Shown: positions 50,172-58,463, numbered from the stretch's first letter. The stretch: DNA of 64,000 nucleotides from Paenibacillus illinoisensis NBRC 15959 (GCF_004000925.1 NZ_BIME01000016.1:50874-114873); one strand, 5' to 3'. Made by a program: numbers and translations. The notes: generated by a model not told the origin, from the sequence alone.

Positions 50172-50209
50172 AATAAAAAAACGGCTCTACGTATATACGA
50201 AGAGCCGCG
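50172..50209 (-). terminator. Terminator of the P-type ATPase gene
   Basis: On the minus strand GCGGCTCT/AGAGCCGT followed by seven T, directly after the stop at 50227. Confidence 0.92.
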
Positions 50210-50226
50210 TCGTTCGTTTCGAAAAC

Positions 50227-52593
50227 TTAAATGTTCTTTACGCGCAGCACCCGCATGGCGTTCAGAACGGCCAGGACCGTTACGCCTACATCGGAGAAAA
50301 CAGCTTCCCACATCGTAGCTATGCCGAACACCCCCAGCAAGAGGAAGATCACCTTAACGCCCAAGGCAAAACCGATATTTTGCCAGACAATCATTCGTGT
50401 CCGCTTCGCAATGCGGATCGCGCTTGCCAATCGGGATGGCTCATCCGTCATGATGACCACATCTGCGGCTTCGATGGCAGCATCAGACCCGAGTCCTCCC
50501 ATAGCTACGCCTACATCCGCACGAGCCAGCACAGGTGTATCATTGATGCCATCCCCGACGAACACCATTTTCTCCTTCGGAGACTTGCCCGCTTCAAGTT
50601 CTTCCAGCCGTTCAACTTTGTGTTGCGGCAAAAGCTCAGCGTATACCTCATCGACTCCCAGCTCCTGGCCTACGGCTTCACCAACGGCTTTGGCATCACC
50701 TGTGAGCATGACCGTTTTGCGGATGCCAAGTGTCTTCAGTGCCTGTATCGCTGCTGCAGCATCATCCTTCACTTCGTCCGCAATGATTAAATGGCCAGCA
50801 TATGCGCCTGCTTCAGCAACGTGTACCACTGTTCCCACCGTTTCAGGCTTGGTATAGAGAATACCCGCCTGTTCCATCAGTTTGGCGTTCCCTGCCAGCA
50901 CCTCACGGCCATCCACACGGACTCTGATCCCATGCCCGGCAACCTCGTCATATCCTTCAACACCTTCTGTACGGATATCTTGGGCCCAGGCTGCACGAAT
51001 GGATTCGGCGATGGGGTGATTCGATTGGGCCTCCGCGATCGCTGCGAGTTCCATCAGTTCACCTTCTGTACGTCCACCTTCCGGACGAATAGCCGTTACG
51101 TTGAATACACCTTTGGTTAGTGTACCCGTTTTATCGAAAACAACTATTTTCACATCATTCAATGCTTCAAGGTAATTGCTGCCTTTCACCAGAATCCCGT
51201 TACGAGAAGCAGCTCCAATCCCGCCGAAGAATCCGAGTGGAATGGAAACCACCAGTGCGCATGGACAGGAGATGACCAGAAAGACCAGTGCACGATAGAT
51301 CCAATCGGCAAATGTTGCACCACTAAGCACGAGCGGAGGTACAAACGCAATCAACGCTGCAAGAATAACGACGACCGGCGTGTAATAACGGGCAAATTTA
51401 CTGATGAAATGTTCCGTTTTCGCTTTGCGGCTGCTGGCATTCTGCACCAGATCTAGAATCTTGGATACCGTCGATTCTCCGAAGGTTTTGGTCACTTCAA
51501 TCGTCAGCATACCATTCTTATTCACAAAACCACTGAGTACATCACTTCCAGGCTCCAGTTCCCGAGGGACGGATTCCCCTGTAAGAGCAGACGTATCCAC
51601 CATGGAATGTCCTGCCTTCACTATTCCATCCAGCGGAACCTTCTCACCCGCACGGACAACGATGCGATCACCGATACGCACATCTTCTGGAGCGACACGC
51701 TTGGTCTCATCGCCAGAACCGACCAGAATATTGGCATAGTCCGGACGAATATCCATAAGCGACTGAATCGATTTGCGAGAGCGGTTAACCGCCATCCCCT
51801 GAAATAGCTCACCAAGCTGATAAAAGAGCATGACCGCTACCCCTTCAGGATACTCACCAATGGCAAAAGCACCAATCGTTGCAACCGACATCAGGAAGTA
51901 CTCGTCGAATACCTGACCCCGAATAATGTTTTTGAACGCCTGGAGAACGATATCTCCTCCTGCGATCAGATAAGCGACTACATAGAGAGCGAGCTGTGCC
52001 CATCCGTCCAGTGGGGACCAGATGGCCGCAGCAAGTAGGGCAGAGCCAGCAGCAAGCCTTGCAAGCAGCACCTTCGTCTGTCCTGCACCATGCTCGTGCG
52101 AATGCCCGGCATGCGCATCATGATCATGTGAATGACCGTGATCATGCCCGGCATGACTGTGATGATCATGCGCATGATGATAAGCACCATGACCATGGCT
52201 ATGGTGCTGCGCTCCTTCATGATCATGGTCATGAGAATGACCTGTATGTTCGTGATAATGTCCTTCGGCCGCAGTTCCTGCATGTGTGTGCAGTTGGCCG
52301 TCCAATTGATCTCCCAGCCCAGCAGAAGCCTGATTGCCGAGCGGTGGTCTCCCTTTTTCCGAGATGCGAATGTGCGGCTCAAGCCGCAGGACCTTACGCT
52401 TCGCTTCTTCCAGAACTTGCTCATCCATATCGGAAGTTGTATGCACCAGTAAGGTTTTGGTTACGAAATTAACGGAGCAATCCGTGATACCCTTGATTTT
52501 TTTGACACCATTCTCAATCTTCAGCGCACAATTGGCACAATCCAATCCATCCAGCAGCAGTTCCCGTTTCACCTGTTCCTGACCGGTTCCCAT
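50227..52593 (-). CDS. Heavy-metal P1B-type ATPase with His-rich domain (CadA/ZosA-like)
   Basis: 788 residues from the ATG at 52593 (MGTGQEQ), with AAGGGGAG 7 bases upstream. N-terminal metal domain with GLDCANC (Cys19, Cys22), then a loop with 28 His in residues 102-168 (GHYHEHTGHSHDHDHEG and on). The ATPase core has the membrane CPC (VISCPCALVVSIPLG), phosphorylation site DKTGTLTKG, HP segment AQSNHPIAESI and GDGINDTPVLARADVGVAMG. Zn/Cd/Co export or Zn import fit the CPC and the His loop. Divergent from an SmtB/ArsR-type regulator with a matching operator between them, which favours Zn/Cd. Confidence 0.95.
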   Translation of the reverse strand: MGTGQEQVKRELLLDGLDCANCALKIENGVKKIKGITDCSVNFVTKTLLVHTTSDMDEQVLEEAKRKVLRLEPHIRISEKGRPPLGNQASAGLGDQLDGQLHTHAGTAAEGHYHEHTGHSHDHDHEGAQHHSHGHGAYHHAHDHHSHAGHDHGHSHDHDAHAGHSHEHGAGQTKVLLARLAAGSALLAAAIWSPLDGWAQLALYVVAYLIAGGDIVLQAFKNIIRGQVFDEYFLMSVATIGAFAIGEYPEGVAVMLFYQLGELFQGMAVNRSRKSIQSLMDIRPDYANILVGSGDETKRVAPEDVRIGDRIVVRAGEKVPLDGIVKAGHSMVDTSALTGESVPRELEPGSDVLSGFVNKNGMLTIEVTKTFGESTVSKILDLVQNASSRKAKTEHFISKFARYYTPVVVILAALIAFVPPLVLSGATFADWIYRALVFLVISCPCALVVSIPLGFFGGIGAASRNGILVKGSNYLEALNDVKIVVFDKTGTLTKGVFNVTAIRPEGGRTEGELMELAAIAEAQSNHPIAESIRAAWAQDIRTEGVEGYDEVAGHGIRVRVDGREVLAGNAKLMEQAGILYTKPETVGTVVHVAEAGAYAGHLIIADEVKDDAAAAIQALKTLGIRKTVMLTGDAKAVGEAVGQELGVDEVYAELLPQHKVERLEELEAGKSPKEKMVFVGDGINDTPVLARADVGVAMGGLGSDAAIEAADVVIMTDEPSRLASAIRIAKRTRMIVWQNIGFALGVKVIFLLLGVFGIATMWEAVFSDVGVTVLAVLNAMRVLRVKNI

Positions 52594-52649
52594 GTGAATT
52601 CTCCCCTTTGCAGTTCGAAGCAGCATGAACATTTTAATTGAAATTAATA

Positions 52650-52668
52650 TATGAGCAATCATTCATAT
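52650..52668. promoter_or_regulatory. SmtB/ArsR-type operator upstream of the P-type ATPase
   Basis: The plus strand reads TATGAGCAATCATTCATAT, close to the SmtB/ZiaR site form ATGARCA-N3-ATTCA and imperfectly palindromic. It lies 57 bases before the ATPase start and 150 bases before the regulator. Metal-released repression is inferred from the regulator type. Confidence 0.55.
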
Positions 52669-52820
52669 GTTTGATTAACCCTATTATATGCACGCCTAAA
52701 CTGGAGTGTCAACGATTGATGTTGATTTTACAGACAGAATATGCTAATAGTAATCATTTCGCTTTAGACGTTTTTTGGATATAATAGGCGTATAGTTGCT
52801 AGCATAGGCGGTGATAGGAA

Positions 52821-53192
52821 ATGGAACAACCGGTTAAAGCGCCAGCGGATTGTGATGCGGCCTGCTCGGGAACGGAAGCGGACGTAGAGTCTATCCGCAC
52901 TTCCCTTATAGATCGGGAGACTTCTTCCGAGATGGCGGATTGGTTCAAGGCGTTCAGTGACCCAACCCGACTACGTATTATTGATGCGCTGTTGCAGAAG
53001 GAATTATGTGTACATGATCTTACGGTGCTGCTTGATATGGGACAGTCGGCCATTTCACACCAGCTGCGTTCACTCCGCAACATGCGGATCGTCAAGCGCC
53101 GCAAGGAAGGCAAGACGGTGTATTATTCTCTGGATGATACGCATATTGAGCAAATCTTCCTGCAAACGCTCCAGCATATTAAACATGGCTAG
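52821..53192 (+). CDS. SmtB/ArsR-family metal-sensing repressor
   Basis: 123 residues. Helix-turn-helix: EMADWFKAFSDPTRLRIIDALLQKELCVHDLTVLLDMGQSAISHQLRSLRNMRIVKRRKEGKTVYYSL. The alpha-5 metal site D-x-H-x10-H-x2-H is exact in DDTHIEQIFLQTLQHIKHG, the zinc site of SmtB/CzrA. Where cadmium sensors have ELCVCDL this reads ELCVHDL, so the CadC cysteine pair is absent. N-terminal CDAAC could be an extra site. Divergent from the metal ATPase, whose operator lies between them. Zn or Cd release is the likely trigger. Confidence 0.92.
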   Translation: MEQPVKAPADCDAACSGTEADVESIRTSLIDRETSSEMADWFKAFSDPTRLRIIDALLQKELCVHDLTVLLDMGQSAISHQLRSLRNMRIVKRRKEGKTVYYSLDDTHIEQIFLQTLQHIKHG

Positions 53193-53215
53193 GCGTAAGC
53201 CTGCCTGTTCAGACA

Positions 53216-53264
53216 AAGAGAACCCCCGTCTTTCGGCTGCTGCCGATGACAGGGGTTCTCTTTT
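53216..53264. terminator. Bidirectional terminator
   Basis: AGAGAACCCC/GGGGTTCTCT with an inner CTTTCGGC/GCCGATGA-like pairing; closes the repressor gene and the convergent permease gene. Confidence 0.9.
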
Positions 53265-53294
53265 GTTAAGGGTACCGTTTTCCACATGCAATAC

Positions 53295-54461
53295 CTACAG
53301 TAAATTGTTTTTGTTTGGATCATACAGACCGGAACGGCTCTTGAACCAATTGAAGATGTGGGATACACAGACCTTAAGCACCGCATAACCCGGAACGGCC
53401 AGCAGAATGCCCACCACACCGAACAGATTGCCTGATGTCAGAATGACAAAGATAATTGTGATCGGATGAATCTTGAGCGTTTTGCCCATGATCTGCGGAG
53501 AGATAAACTTCCCTTCAATCAACTGCACAATTGTCCATACCGCCACCATTTTCAGCAGCATCACTGGAGAAGTCACCAGCGCCACAATGAGTGCAGGCGT
53601 AATCGCAATCGCAGGTCCCAGATACGGCACCACGCTGGTAAAGGAAGCGATAATGGCCAGAATCAATGCGTAATCCAGTCCAATGATCATATAACCGATA
53701 TAGAGCAGGATACCGATACAGAAGCTCACGATAATTTGCCCGCGAATGAACGAACTGATCTGGTGGTTAATGTCGTGAAGTACCTCCATGGCACCCGTAC
53801 GGCTTTTGATTGGCAGAAACGACAGGATCTTCTCCGGAAGCTTCTTCCCGTCCTTAAGCAGGTAGAACAGAATAAATGGTACCGTTACAATGGATAATAC
53901 CGTTTCGGTAAAAGCGCCAAGGAAACCACCGAGTTTGTTCCAGGTGGAATTCAGAATCTCTGTTGCTTTCTCGGAGATCGTTCCCCACCAATCCTGCCAG
54001 TTCATGTTCACCGTTTCCTGGACCTGACTGAACAGCTGACTGCCCGTAAGCTCCTCGAACTGCTGTCTGACATTTTCACTATACATCGGGAAATTGGCGA
54101 TAAGCCCCATAATCTGATTGCGGAGCACTGGAATGACTGCCAATACCACAACCGTCAAAATGCCGCCAATCGCGAGGTATAGGATCAGTATCGACCATCC
54201 ACGCTTAATCTTCCACTTTTCCATCACATCCACCAGCGGATTCAGCAGATAGTAGAGGATACCAGACAGAATGATAGGCAGTACAATCGTCTTGATTAGC
54301 ACCGCAACTGGATGCAGTACAAAGGATATCTTCGTTAGCACCATCACGTTTAGTCCGACCAGCAGCAGAATCAGCAGAAATAGGACAAACTTGTTGTTCA
54401 GAAAAAACCGCTTAAACCGATCCGGCCAAATGCGGGGTTGTTCGGGTTGCTCCATGGGCAT
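53295..54461 (-). CDS. AI-2E family transporter (YdbI/PerM-like)
   Basis: About 389 residues from the ATG at 54461 (MPMEQPEQPRI), with GAGG 5 bases upstream. Seven to eight membrane helices; LPIILSGILYYLLNPLVDVMEKWKIKRGWSI, FILFYLLKDGKKLPEKILSFLP and PAIAITPALIVAL, GKTLKIHPITIIFVILTSGNLFGVVGILLAVPGYAVLKV are marks of the AI-2E family. Although named after autoinducer-2 export, most members have other or unknown substrates (for example Na+/H+ exchange in some). Single gene with terminator. Confidence 0.92.
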   Translation of the reverse strand: MPMEQPEQPRIWPDRFKRFFLNNKFVLFLLILLLVGLNVMVLTKISFVLHPVAVLIKTIVLPIILSGILYYLLNPLVDVMEKWKIKRGWSILILYLAIGGILTVVVLAVIPVLRNQIMGLIANFPMYSENVRQQFEELTGSQLFSQVQETVNMNWQDWWGTISEKATEILNSTWNKLGGFLGAFTETVLSIVTVPFILFYLLKDGKKLPEKILSFLPIKSRTGAMEVLHDINHQISSFIRGQIIVSFCIGILLYIGYMIIGLDYALILAIIASFTSVVPYLGPAIAITPALIVALVTSPVMLLKMVAVWTIVQLIEGKFISPQIMGKTLKIHPITIIFVILTSGNLFGVVGILLAVPGYAVLKVCVSHIFNWFKSRSGLYDPNKNNLL

Positions 54462-54682
54462 GTCTTCCTCTCTTATGTATCTGATCATGATAAAAAATAA
54501 GCTTTCATACTGCATGCCTCATGCACATGCGAATAAAGAAACTTGTACAAGCCAACATATGTATAATGCTCTTGGTTTATACGTACGGCTCTTTTAACCG
54601 TTTCAAAATAGACCGTAATGTCATTTTACCCTAAAAAATCAGAACTGCCTCATATAATCATTGGGATGAGTTCTTGATAATT

Positions 54683-54717
54683 AAAAACGGACCGCCTCTT
54701 GCGAGAGCGACCCGTTA
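54683..54717 (-). terminator. Terminator of the LLM oxidoreductase gene
   Basis: On the minus strand AACGG...CCGTT with inner CGCTCTCG/CGAGAGGCG-like pairing and TTTAATT, 42 bases after the stop. Confidence 0.8.
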
Positions 54718-54758
54718 TTGAATCCAATATTCTAATCCTTGTTCATGTGCTGTTAAAG

Positions 54759-55793
54759 TTATGCTTTACCCGCCAATTGTGCGATCAATTCATAAGAATG
54801 CAGACGTGCCTGATGGTCATAAATCATGGATGTAATAATAAGCTCATCCGCTTGTGTCTGGGTAATAAATGATTCAAGCTGTCCACGTACCGTCTCAGGT
54901 GAGCCGTTTACGGCTGCTTTCAGCGTCTGTTCCACTCCAGCTCTCTCGCGGTCGGTCCATTTGCCTTCCATATCGGCTGGTGGCTGTACCAGTCCTGTTG
55001 TCCCGCGGATGATGTTCAGGAACTGCTGCTGCATCGTTGTGCCGAGCCATGCTGCTTCTTCATCCGTATCTGCAACAACTGCATTCACACCTACAATAAC
55101 ATGCGGCTCCTTCAGTGTGTCGGAAGGCTGGAAGCTGCTTCGATATGTTTCAAGGGCAATGCGAGTATAATCGGGCGAGAAGTGGCTGGCAAAAGCAAAC
55201 GGCAATCCAAGCCGCCCTGCCAAACGTGCACTGAAATCACTGGAACCGAGCAGGTAAATTGGGATGTTCAACCCTTCACCCGGCACCGCACGAACAGGGG
55301 CATGATAGGATGTAGCAGATGCATCGAAGTACGCTCTCAGCTCAGCCAGCAATTCCGGGAAGTCTTCTCCGCTGTTGAGATCTTTGCGCAGTGCAAGAGA
55401 GGTACGGCGGTCACTACCTGGTGCACGGCCCAGTCCAAGATCGATACGGCCCGGATACAGGGATTCCAATGTTCCGAACTGCTCAGCAATAACGAGTGGT
55501 GCATGGTTGGGCAGCATGATGCCACCGGAACCGAGACGAATCGTATTCGTGCCACTTGCCAGGTATCCGATCACTACGGATGTTGCGGAAGAAGCAATAC
55601 CGGGCATATTATGATGCTCAGCTACCCAGTAGCGATGGTATCCCCAACGCTCCGCATGCTGTGCCAGATCCAGACTGTTCCGGAGCGCATCTGCGGGTGT
55701 AGCACCCACAACGACAGGAGCCAAATCCAGGATGGACAGCTTAACGTCGCTAATATGTTGTTTATGGGATGAAACTTGATTATCAGTAGTCAT
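54759..55793 (-). CDS. LLM-class flavin oxidoreductase
   Basis: About 344 residues from the ATG at 55793 (MTTDNQVSSHKQH), with AAGGAG about 11 bases upstream. Luciferase-like TIM barrel: LSILDLAPVVVGATPADALRNSLDLAQHAERWGYHRYWVAEHHNMPGIASSATSVVIGYLASGTNTIRLGSGGIMLPNHAPLVIAEQFGTL and GLGRAPGSDRRT. Members use FMN or F420; this one resembles the MsnO8/YwcH-type groups, which are FMN-linked. It lies 160 bases downstream of the ArsR gene, with a palindrome in between. Substrate unknown. Confidence 0.9.
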   Translation of the reverse strand: MTTDNQVSSHKQHISDVKLSILDLAPVVVGATPADALRNSLDLAQHAERWGYHRYWVAEHHNMPGIASSATSVVIGYLASGTNTIRLGSGGIMLPNHAPLVIAEQFGTLESLYPGRIDLGLGRAPGSDRRTSLALRKDLNSGEDFPELLAELRAYFDASATSYHAPVRAVPGEGLNIPIYLLGSSDFSARLAGRLGLPFAFASHFSPDYTRIALETYRSSFQPSDTLKEPHVIVGVNAVVADTDEEAAWLGTTMQQQFLNIIRGTTGLVQPPADMEGKWTDRERAGVEQTLKAAVNGSPETVRGQLESFITQTQADELIITSMIYDHQARLHSYELIAQLAGKA

Positions 55794-55828
55794 TATGAGA
55801 AGTTCTCCTTTGGTGAGATATATTTTTG

Positions 55829-55842
55829 TATATCCAGATATA
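55829..55842. promoter_or_regulatory. Palindrome at the LLM gene promoter
   Basis: TATATCCAGATATA, a 6+2+6 inverted repeat, lies 36 bases before the LLM start within an AT-rich promoter-like region. It could be an operator of the ArsR gene just upstream or of another regulator. Unproven. Confidence 0.35.
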
Positions 55843-55953
55843 TAGATGTAAAAACACATAGAAATAGGAGTTACCGCATTATTCTTCGCCGTTTACATCC
55901 GGACGGAATCCCCGCCTGCTGCTGCATTCTTGCTTCCGTCCTGGCGTCCGGCT

Positions 55954-56265
55954 TTATAACTCGTGCTGTACATACTCGGCAAATTGACGAATGGTTTCTT
56001 CGTTGCGGCGATAATACGTCCACTGGCCCCTGCGCTCGGAGAGCAGCAGCCCGGCTTTGAGCATGGTCAGCAAATAACTGGATATGACGGATTGAGCCAA
56101 TCCAGCCTTCATCTGAATGGTTCCGACACAGATCCCGCTCTTCCCTCCATCGGGATGCTGGGACAATTCCAGAGGTGAGAAATGCTGCTCCGGATCTTTG
56201 AGCCATGACAGTATCTGCCTGCGTGTCTCGTTGGACAAAGCTTTAAATATGAGTAAAGGTTCCAT
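55954..56265 (-). CDS. ArsR-family transcriptional regulator
   Basis: 103 residues: MEPLLIFKALSNETRRQILSWLKDPEQHFSPLELSQHPDGGKSGICVGTIQMKAGLAQSVISSYLLTMLKAGLLLSERRGQWTYYRRN, a winged helix with recognition helix AQSVISSYLLTML. One cysteine only (SGICVG), so classic metal sites are absent; redox or other sensing is possible. The ATG at 56265 lies 7 bases after a TATAAT, so the mRNA looks leaderless and no ribosome site is needed. Upstream of the LLM oxidoreductase, its probable target. Confidence 0.9.
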   Translation of the reverse strand: MEPLLIFKALSNETRRQILSWLKDPEQHFSPLELSQHPDGGKSGICVGTIQMKAGLAQSVISSYLLTMLKAGLLLSERRGQWTYYRRNEETIRQFAEYVQHEL

Positions 56266-56272
56266 GGGTAAG

Positions 56273-56300
56273 ATTATACCCCCTTTCTTCTATTTTGCAA
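56273..56300 (-). promoter_or_regulatory. Promoter giving a leaderless arsR mRNA
   Basis: On the minus strand TTGCAA (56295-56300), 16-base spacer, TATAAT (56273-56278), then 7 bases to the ATG. The G-run that could pass for a ribosome site lies within the spacer and would not be transcribed. Confidence 0.6.
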
Positions 56301-56305
56301 ACCAA

Positions 56306-56334
56306 ACAGGTCGATTCATCGTCCGAATCGACCT
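56306..56334 (-). terminator. Terminator of the quinone reductase gene
   Basis: CAGGTCGATTC/GAATCGACCTG stem; the minus strand continues TTTGGTTTGC, 23 bases after the stop. Confidence 0.75.
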
Positions 56335-56357
56335 GCCAATTGTTGCATTAGTATTCG

Positions 56358-56939
56358 TTAGAATTTGGTGCTTACCGTTTGCTTCACTTGCTCCAGCATG
56401 GATTGATAAGCCGCATCATCCAGATATCCGATACTGCCAAAGAACAAATGATCCACGGATTCAATGCCTACGAAATCAAAGATTCCGACATCGGAGGTCA
56501 TTTTCATACCGGTAGTCATGCCAATTTGGTCATATATGTCACTAGGCGTTCCGTGTGTATTGATAATCAGTCCTTTTTTGCCTGTTAACAGCTTCTCGAT
56601 TCCTGCTTCGCCTGAAGCATAAGCAAAGCCATATGCAAATACCCGGTCAACGTACCCTTTCAAAATTGCCGGCAGCCCAGTCCACCAGATTGGGTAGATA
56701 AACGTAATTGCATCGGCATCCGTGATAAACTTCTGCTCTGTCGCAATATCCTGTGGATTCTGTCCTGCGCGCATGGATGCCGTGTCAGCTGCGCTCAATA
56801 CAGGCTGAAATTCCAGGGCATACAGATCACGAACAACAACCTCATGACCTTGGGCTTCAAGTGCTTCTACAGCTGTGTTTAGAATGGCGCGATTGAAGCT
56901 GTCTGCGTGGGGATGTGCATATACGATAAGATGTTTCAT
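56358..56939 (-). CDS. NAD(P)H dehydrogenase (quinone), flavodoxin-like fold
   Basis: About 193 residues from the ATG at 56939 (MKHLIVYAHPHADSFNRAI), with GGAGG 9 bases upstream. Flavodoxin_2 fold: AHPHADSFNRAILNTAVEALEAQGHEVVVRDLYAL, FIYPIWWTGLPAILKGYVDRVFAYGFAY (NAD(P)H:quinone oxidoreductase signature) and GKKGLIINTHGTPSDIY. Two-electron reduction of quinones avoids semiquinone radicals. A palindrome (57014-57025) shared with the MarR gene lies upstream, so the gene likely belongs to the quinone/electrophile response. Confidence 0.92.
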   Translation of the reverse strand: MKHLIVYAHPHADSFNRAILNTAVEALEAQGHEVVVRDLYALEFQPVLSAADTASMRAGQNPQDIATEQKFITDADAITFIYPIWWTGLPAILKGYVDRVFAYGFAYASGEAGIEKLLTGKKGLIINTHGTPSDIYDQIGMTTGMKMTSDVGIFDFVGIESVDHLFFGSIGYLDDAAYQSMLEQVKQTVSTKF

Positions 56940-57013
56940 AATAAAGTACCTCCAGGTTTTTGTTATATTATGTTGCAGTATAGTGGAGCAATTAATACTC
57001 ACTAGACATATTC

Positions 57014-57025
57014 ATAGATATCTAT
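57014..57025. promoter_or_regulatory. Palindrome upstream of the quinone reductase gene
   Basis: ATAGATATCTAT, perfectly palindromic; with one flanking C it is the same 13 bases (CATAGATATCTAT) as in the promoter of the MarR gene at 57491. Likely operator of that MarR protein. Confidence 0.6.
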
Positions 57026-57054
57026 TCTTTTGTCCAAAAAAATTTTTTCTTTTT

Positions 57055-57477
57055 TTATAGCTTATGGACAATTCCAATCAACAGACTCTCCAGCTGTTCC
57101 GCTTGCTCATCTGTCATTCCACCATAGAACATGTCCTGAATCGTTTCCGATACCTGTTCAAAAATGGGCTTCAGCTGCCGTCCTTGCTCTGTGAGGCGAA
57201 TCAACGTCACCCGGCTGTCTTCCACACTCTTGCTGCGTTCCACATAGCCCAGCTTCTCCAGCTTGTTCACAAGCACGGTGACTGTTGGTTGTGTGCGATG
57301 GACACGTTCAGCCAGCATCTTGATGGACAGTGAATCTTCACGGTACAAAAACATCAAAATGTCACCGTGGGATGGAACAATCCCCGTAACGTCATGCTGC
57401 TCCAGTTCCTGAACAATGCGTTTGTTTACATGATCCCTAATCCTTGCGATTAGTGCAATTGCATTATATTTTGGCAT
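57055..57477 (-). CDS. MarR-family transcriptional regulator
   Basis: About 140 residues from the ATG at 57477 (MPKYNAIALIARIRDHVNKRI). Winged helix: VPSHGDILMFLYREDSLSIKMLAERVHRTQPTVTVLVNKLEKLGYVERSKSVEDSRVTLIRLTEQGRQLKPIF. No cysteine, so it does not sense thiols by the OhrR mechanism; ligand may be a quinone or drug. The ATG lies 6 bases after TATAAT, so the mRNA looks leaderless; an ATG at 57492 would overlap the promoter. It faces an operator in its own promoter and another upstream of the quinone reductase gene that follows. Confidence 0.92.
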   Translation of the reverse strand: MPKYNAIALIARIRDHVNKRIVQELEQHDVTGIVPSHGDILMFLYREDSLSIKMLAERVHRTQPTVTVLVNKLEKLGYVERSKSVEDSRVTLIRLTEQGRQLKPIFEQVSETIQDMFYGGMTDEQAEQLESLLIGIVHKL

Positions 57478-57483
57478 GTCCTC

Positions 57484-57512
57484 ATTATACATAGATATCT
57501 ATATATAAGCAA
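57484..57512 (-). promoter_or_regulatory. Promoter of marR with operator in the spacer; leaderless start
   Basis: On the minus strand TTGCTT (57507-57512), 17-base spacer, TATAAT (57484-57489); the palindrome ATAGATATCTAT (57491-57502) fills the spacer. The ATG at 57477 begins 6 bases past the -10 box. Repression by the MarR protein itself is inferred. Confidence 0.7.
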
Positions 57513-57621
57513 GCTTCATTTCTATAGAAGTTTTATATGAGCGTTGGCATTTGCAAAAGCAGCCCCTGCTACCTCCTTGATGTAACAGGAGATAACCGAG
57601 GCTTACTTCGGATGATTTTAT

Positions 57622-58299
57622 TTACTCAATCCATTGTGTAATCTTGTCCAGAGGCTGCCTTGACTTTTCGCGTTTTGGTTCCTCTGCACGATAGCCAAAA
57701 GCCGCCATCATCGAAATGTCCCACGCTCCATCTTCGAGCAAACCTTCTTCTTCGAGAATACGATGTACATCCTGGTAGCTGAAACCTTCAATCGGGCAAG
57801 AATCGATGCCAATAAGAGCTGCCGAGGTCATCATATTGCCGAGTGCAATGTAAGTCTGTTTGGATGCCCAATCGAATAGCGTTTTTGGGTTCTCAAGCAG
57901 ACGCTGATTGTTTTGAAAATTTCCATATGCCGCACTTGTTAACTCGAATACATCATCCGGCATCCCCTTAATCTCTTTGAGCATGTACTCCGCATAAGGG
58001 GAATTATAACTTGCATCGGTCCGGGCCAGGATGACCACGAAATGGCTCGCCGTTGCCAATTGCTTCTGCGCTCCAGAGGATACTTCAGACAAGCGCTGGC
58101 GGAGCTCTGGTTTTTGCACAATCAAGAACTTCCATGGCTCGAATCCGATCGAACTCGGTGATAACCTTCCTGTTTCCAGAATAAATTCAAAATCCTCCGC
58201 TGTAATTTTGCGTGAATCGTCAAATACCTTCGTCGCATGCCGGAAATGATACGCGTTCAAAATTTCTTCCTTTTTCATTGCTTGTGTTGTAGGCTCCAT
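57622..58299 (-). CDS. Nitroreductase-family protein (NfsB/YfkO-like)
   Basis: 225 residues. FMN-dependent nitroreductase fold: AYHFRHATKVFDDSRKITAEDFEFILETGRLSPSSIGFEPWKFLIVQKPELRQRL, ASHFVVILARTD, IALGNMMTSAALIGIDSCPIEGF and MMAAFGYRAEEPKREKSRQPLDKI. Reduces nitro groups, quinones or flavins with NAD(P)H. GGAG stands 4 bases before the ATG at 58299. Third reductase in this redox cluster. The 58310-58460 region before it holds two TTAAAAGTA repeats of unknown use. Confidence 0.92.
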   Translation of the reverse strand: MEPTTQAMKKEEILNAYHFRHATKVFDDSRKITAEDFEFILETGRLSPSSIGFEPWKFLIVQKPELRQRLSEVSSGAQKQLATASHFVVILARTDASYNSPYAEYMLKEIKGMPDDVFELTSAAYGNFQNNQRLLENPKTLFDWASKQTYIALGNMMTSAALIGIDSCPIEGFSYQDVHRILEEEGLLEDGAWDISMMAAFGYRAEEPKREKSRQPLDKITQWIE

Positions 58300-58463
58300 G
58301 AAACTCCACTTCCTTCTCTTTTATTATTGAATGGTATGCTGACTCTCGGTGTCTTCATTATTTTCATCATTTGCTTAAGTATTAGTTTAGAATCTATAAC
58401 CACAAATTAAAAGTACGCACATTATTGTTTCTCAGTATTTAAAAGTAAGTATTGTGTTGTTAC

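Noticed and set aside
51978..52424. 148-codon His/Met-rich frame opposite to the metal ATPase loop
   Set aside because: It is the shifted-frame shadow of the His-rich repeat codons.
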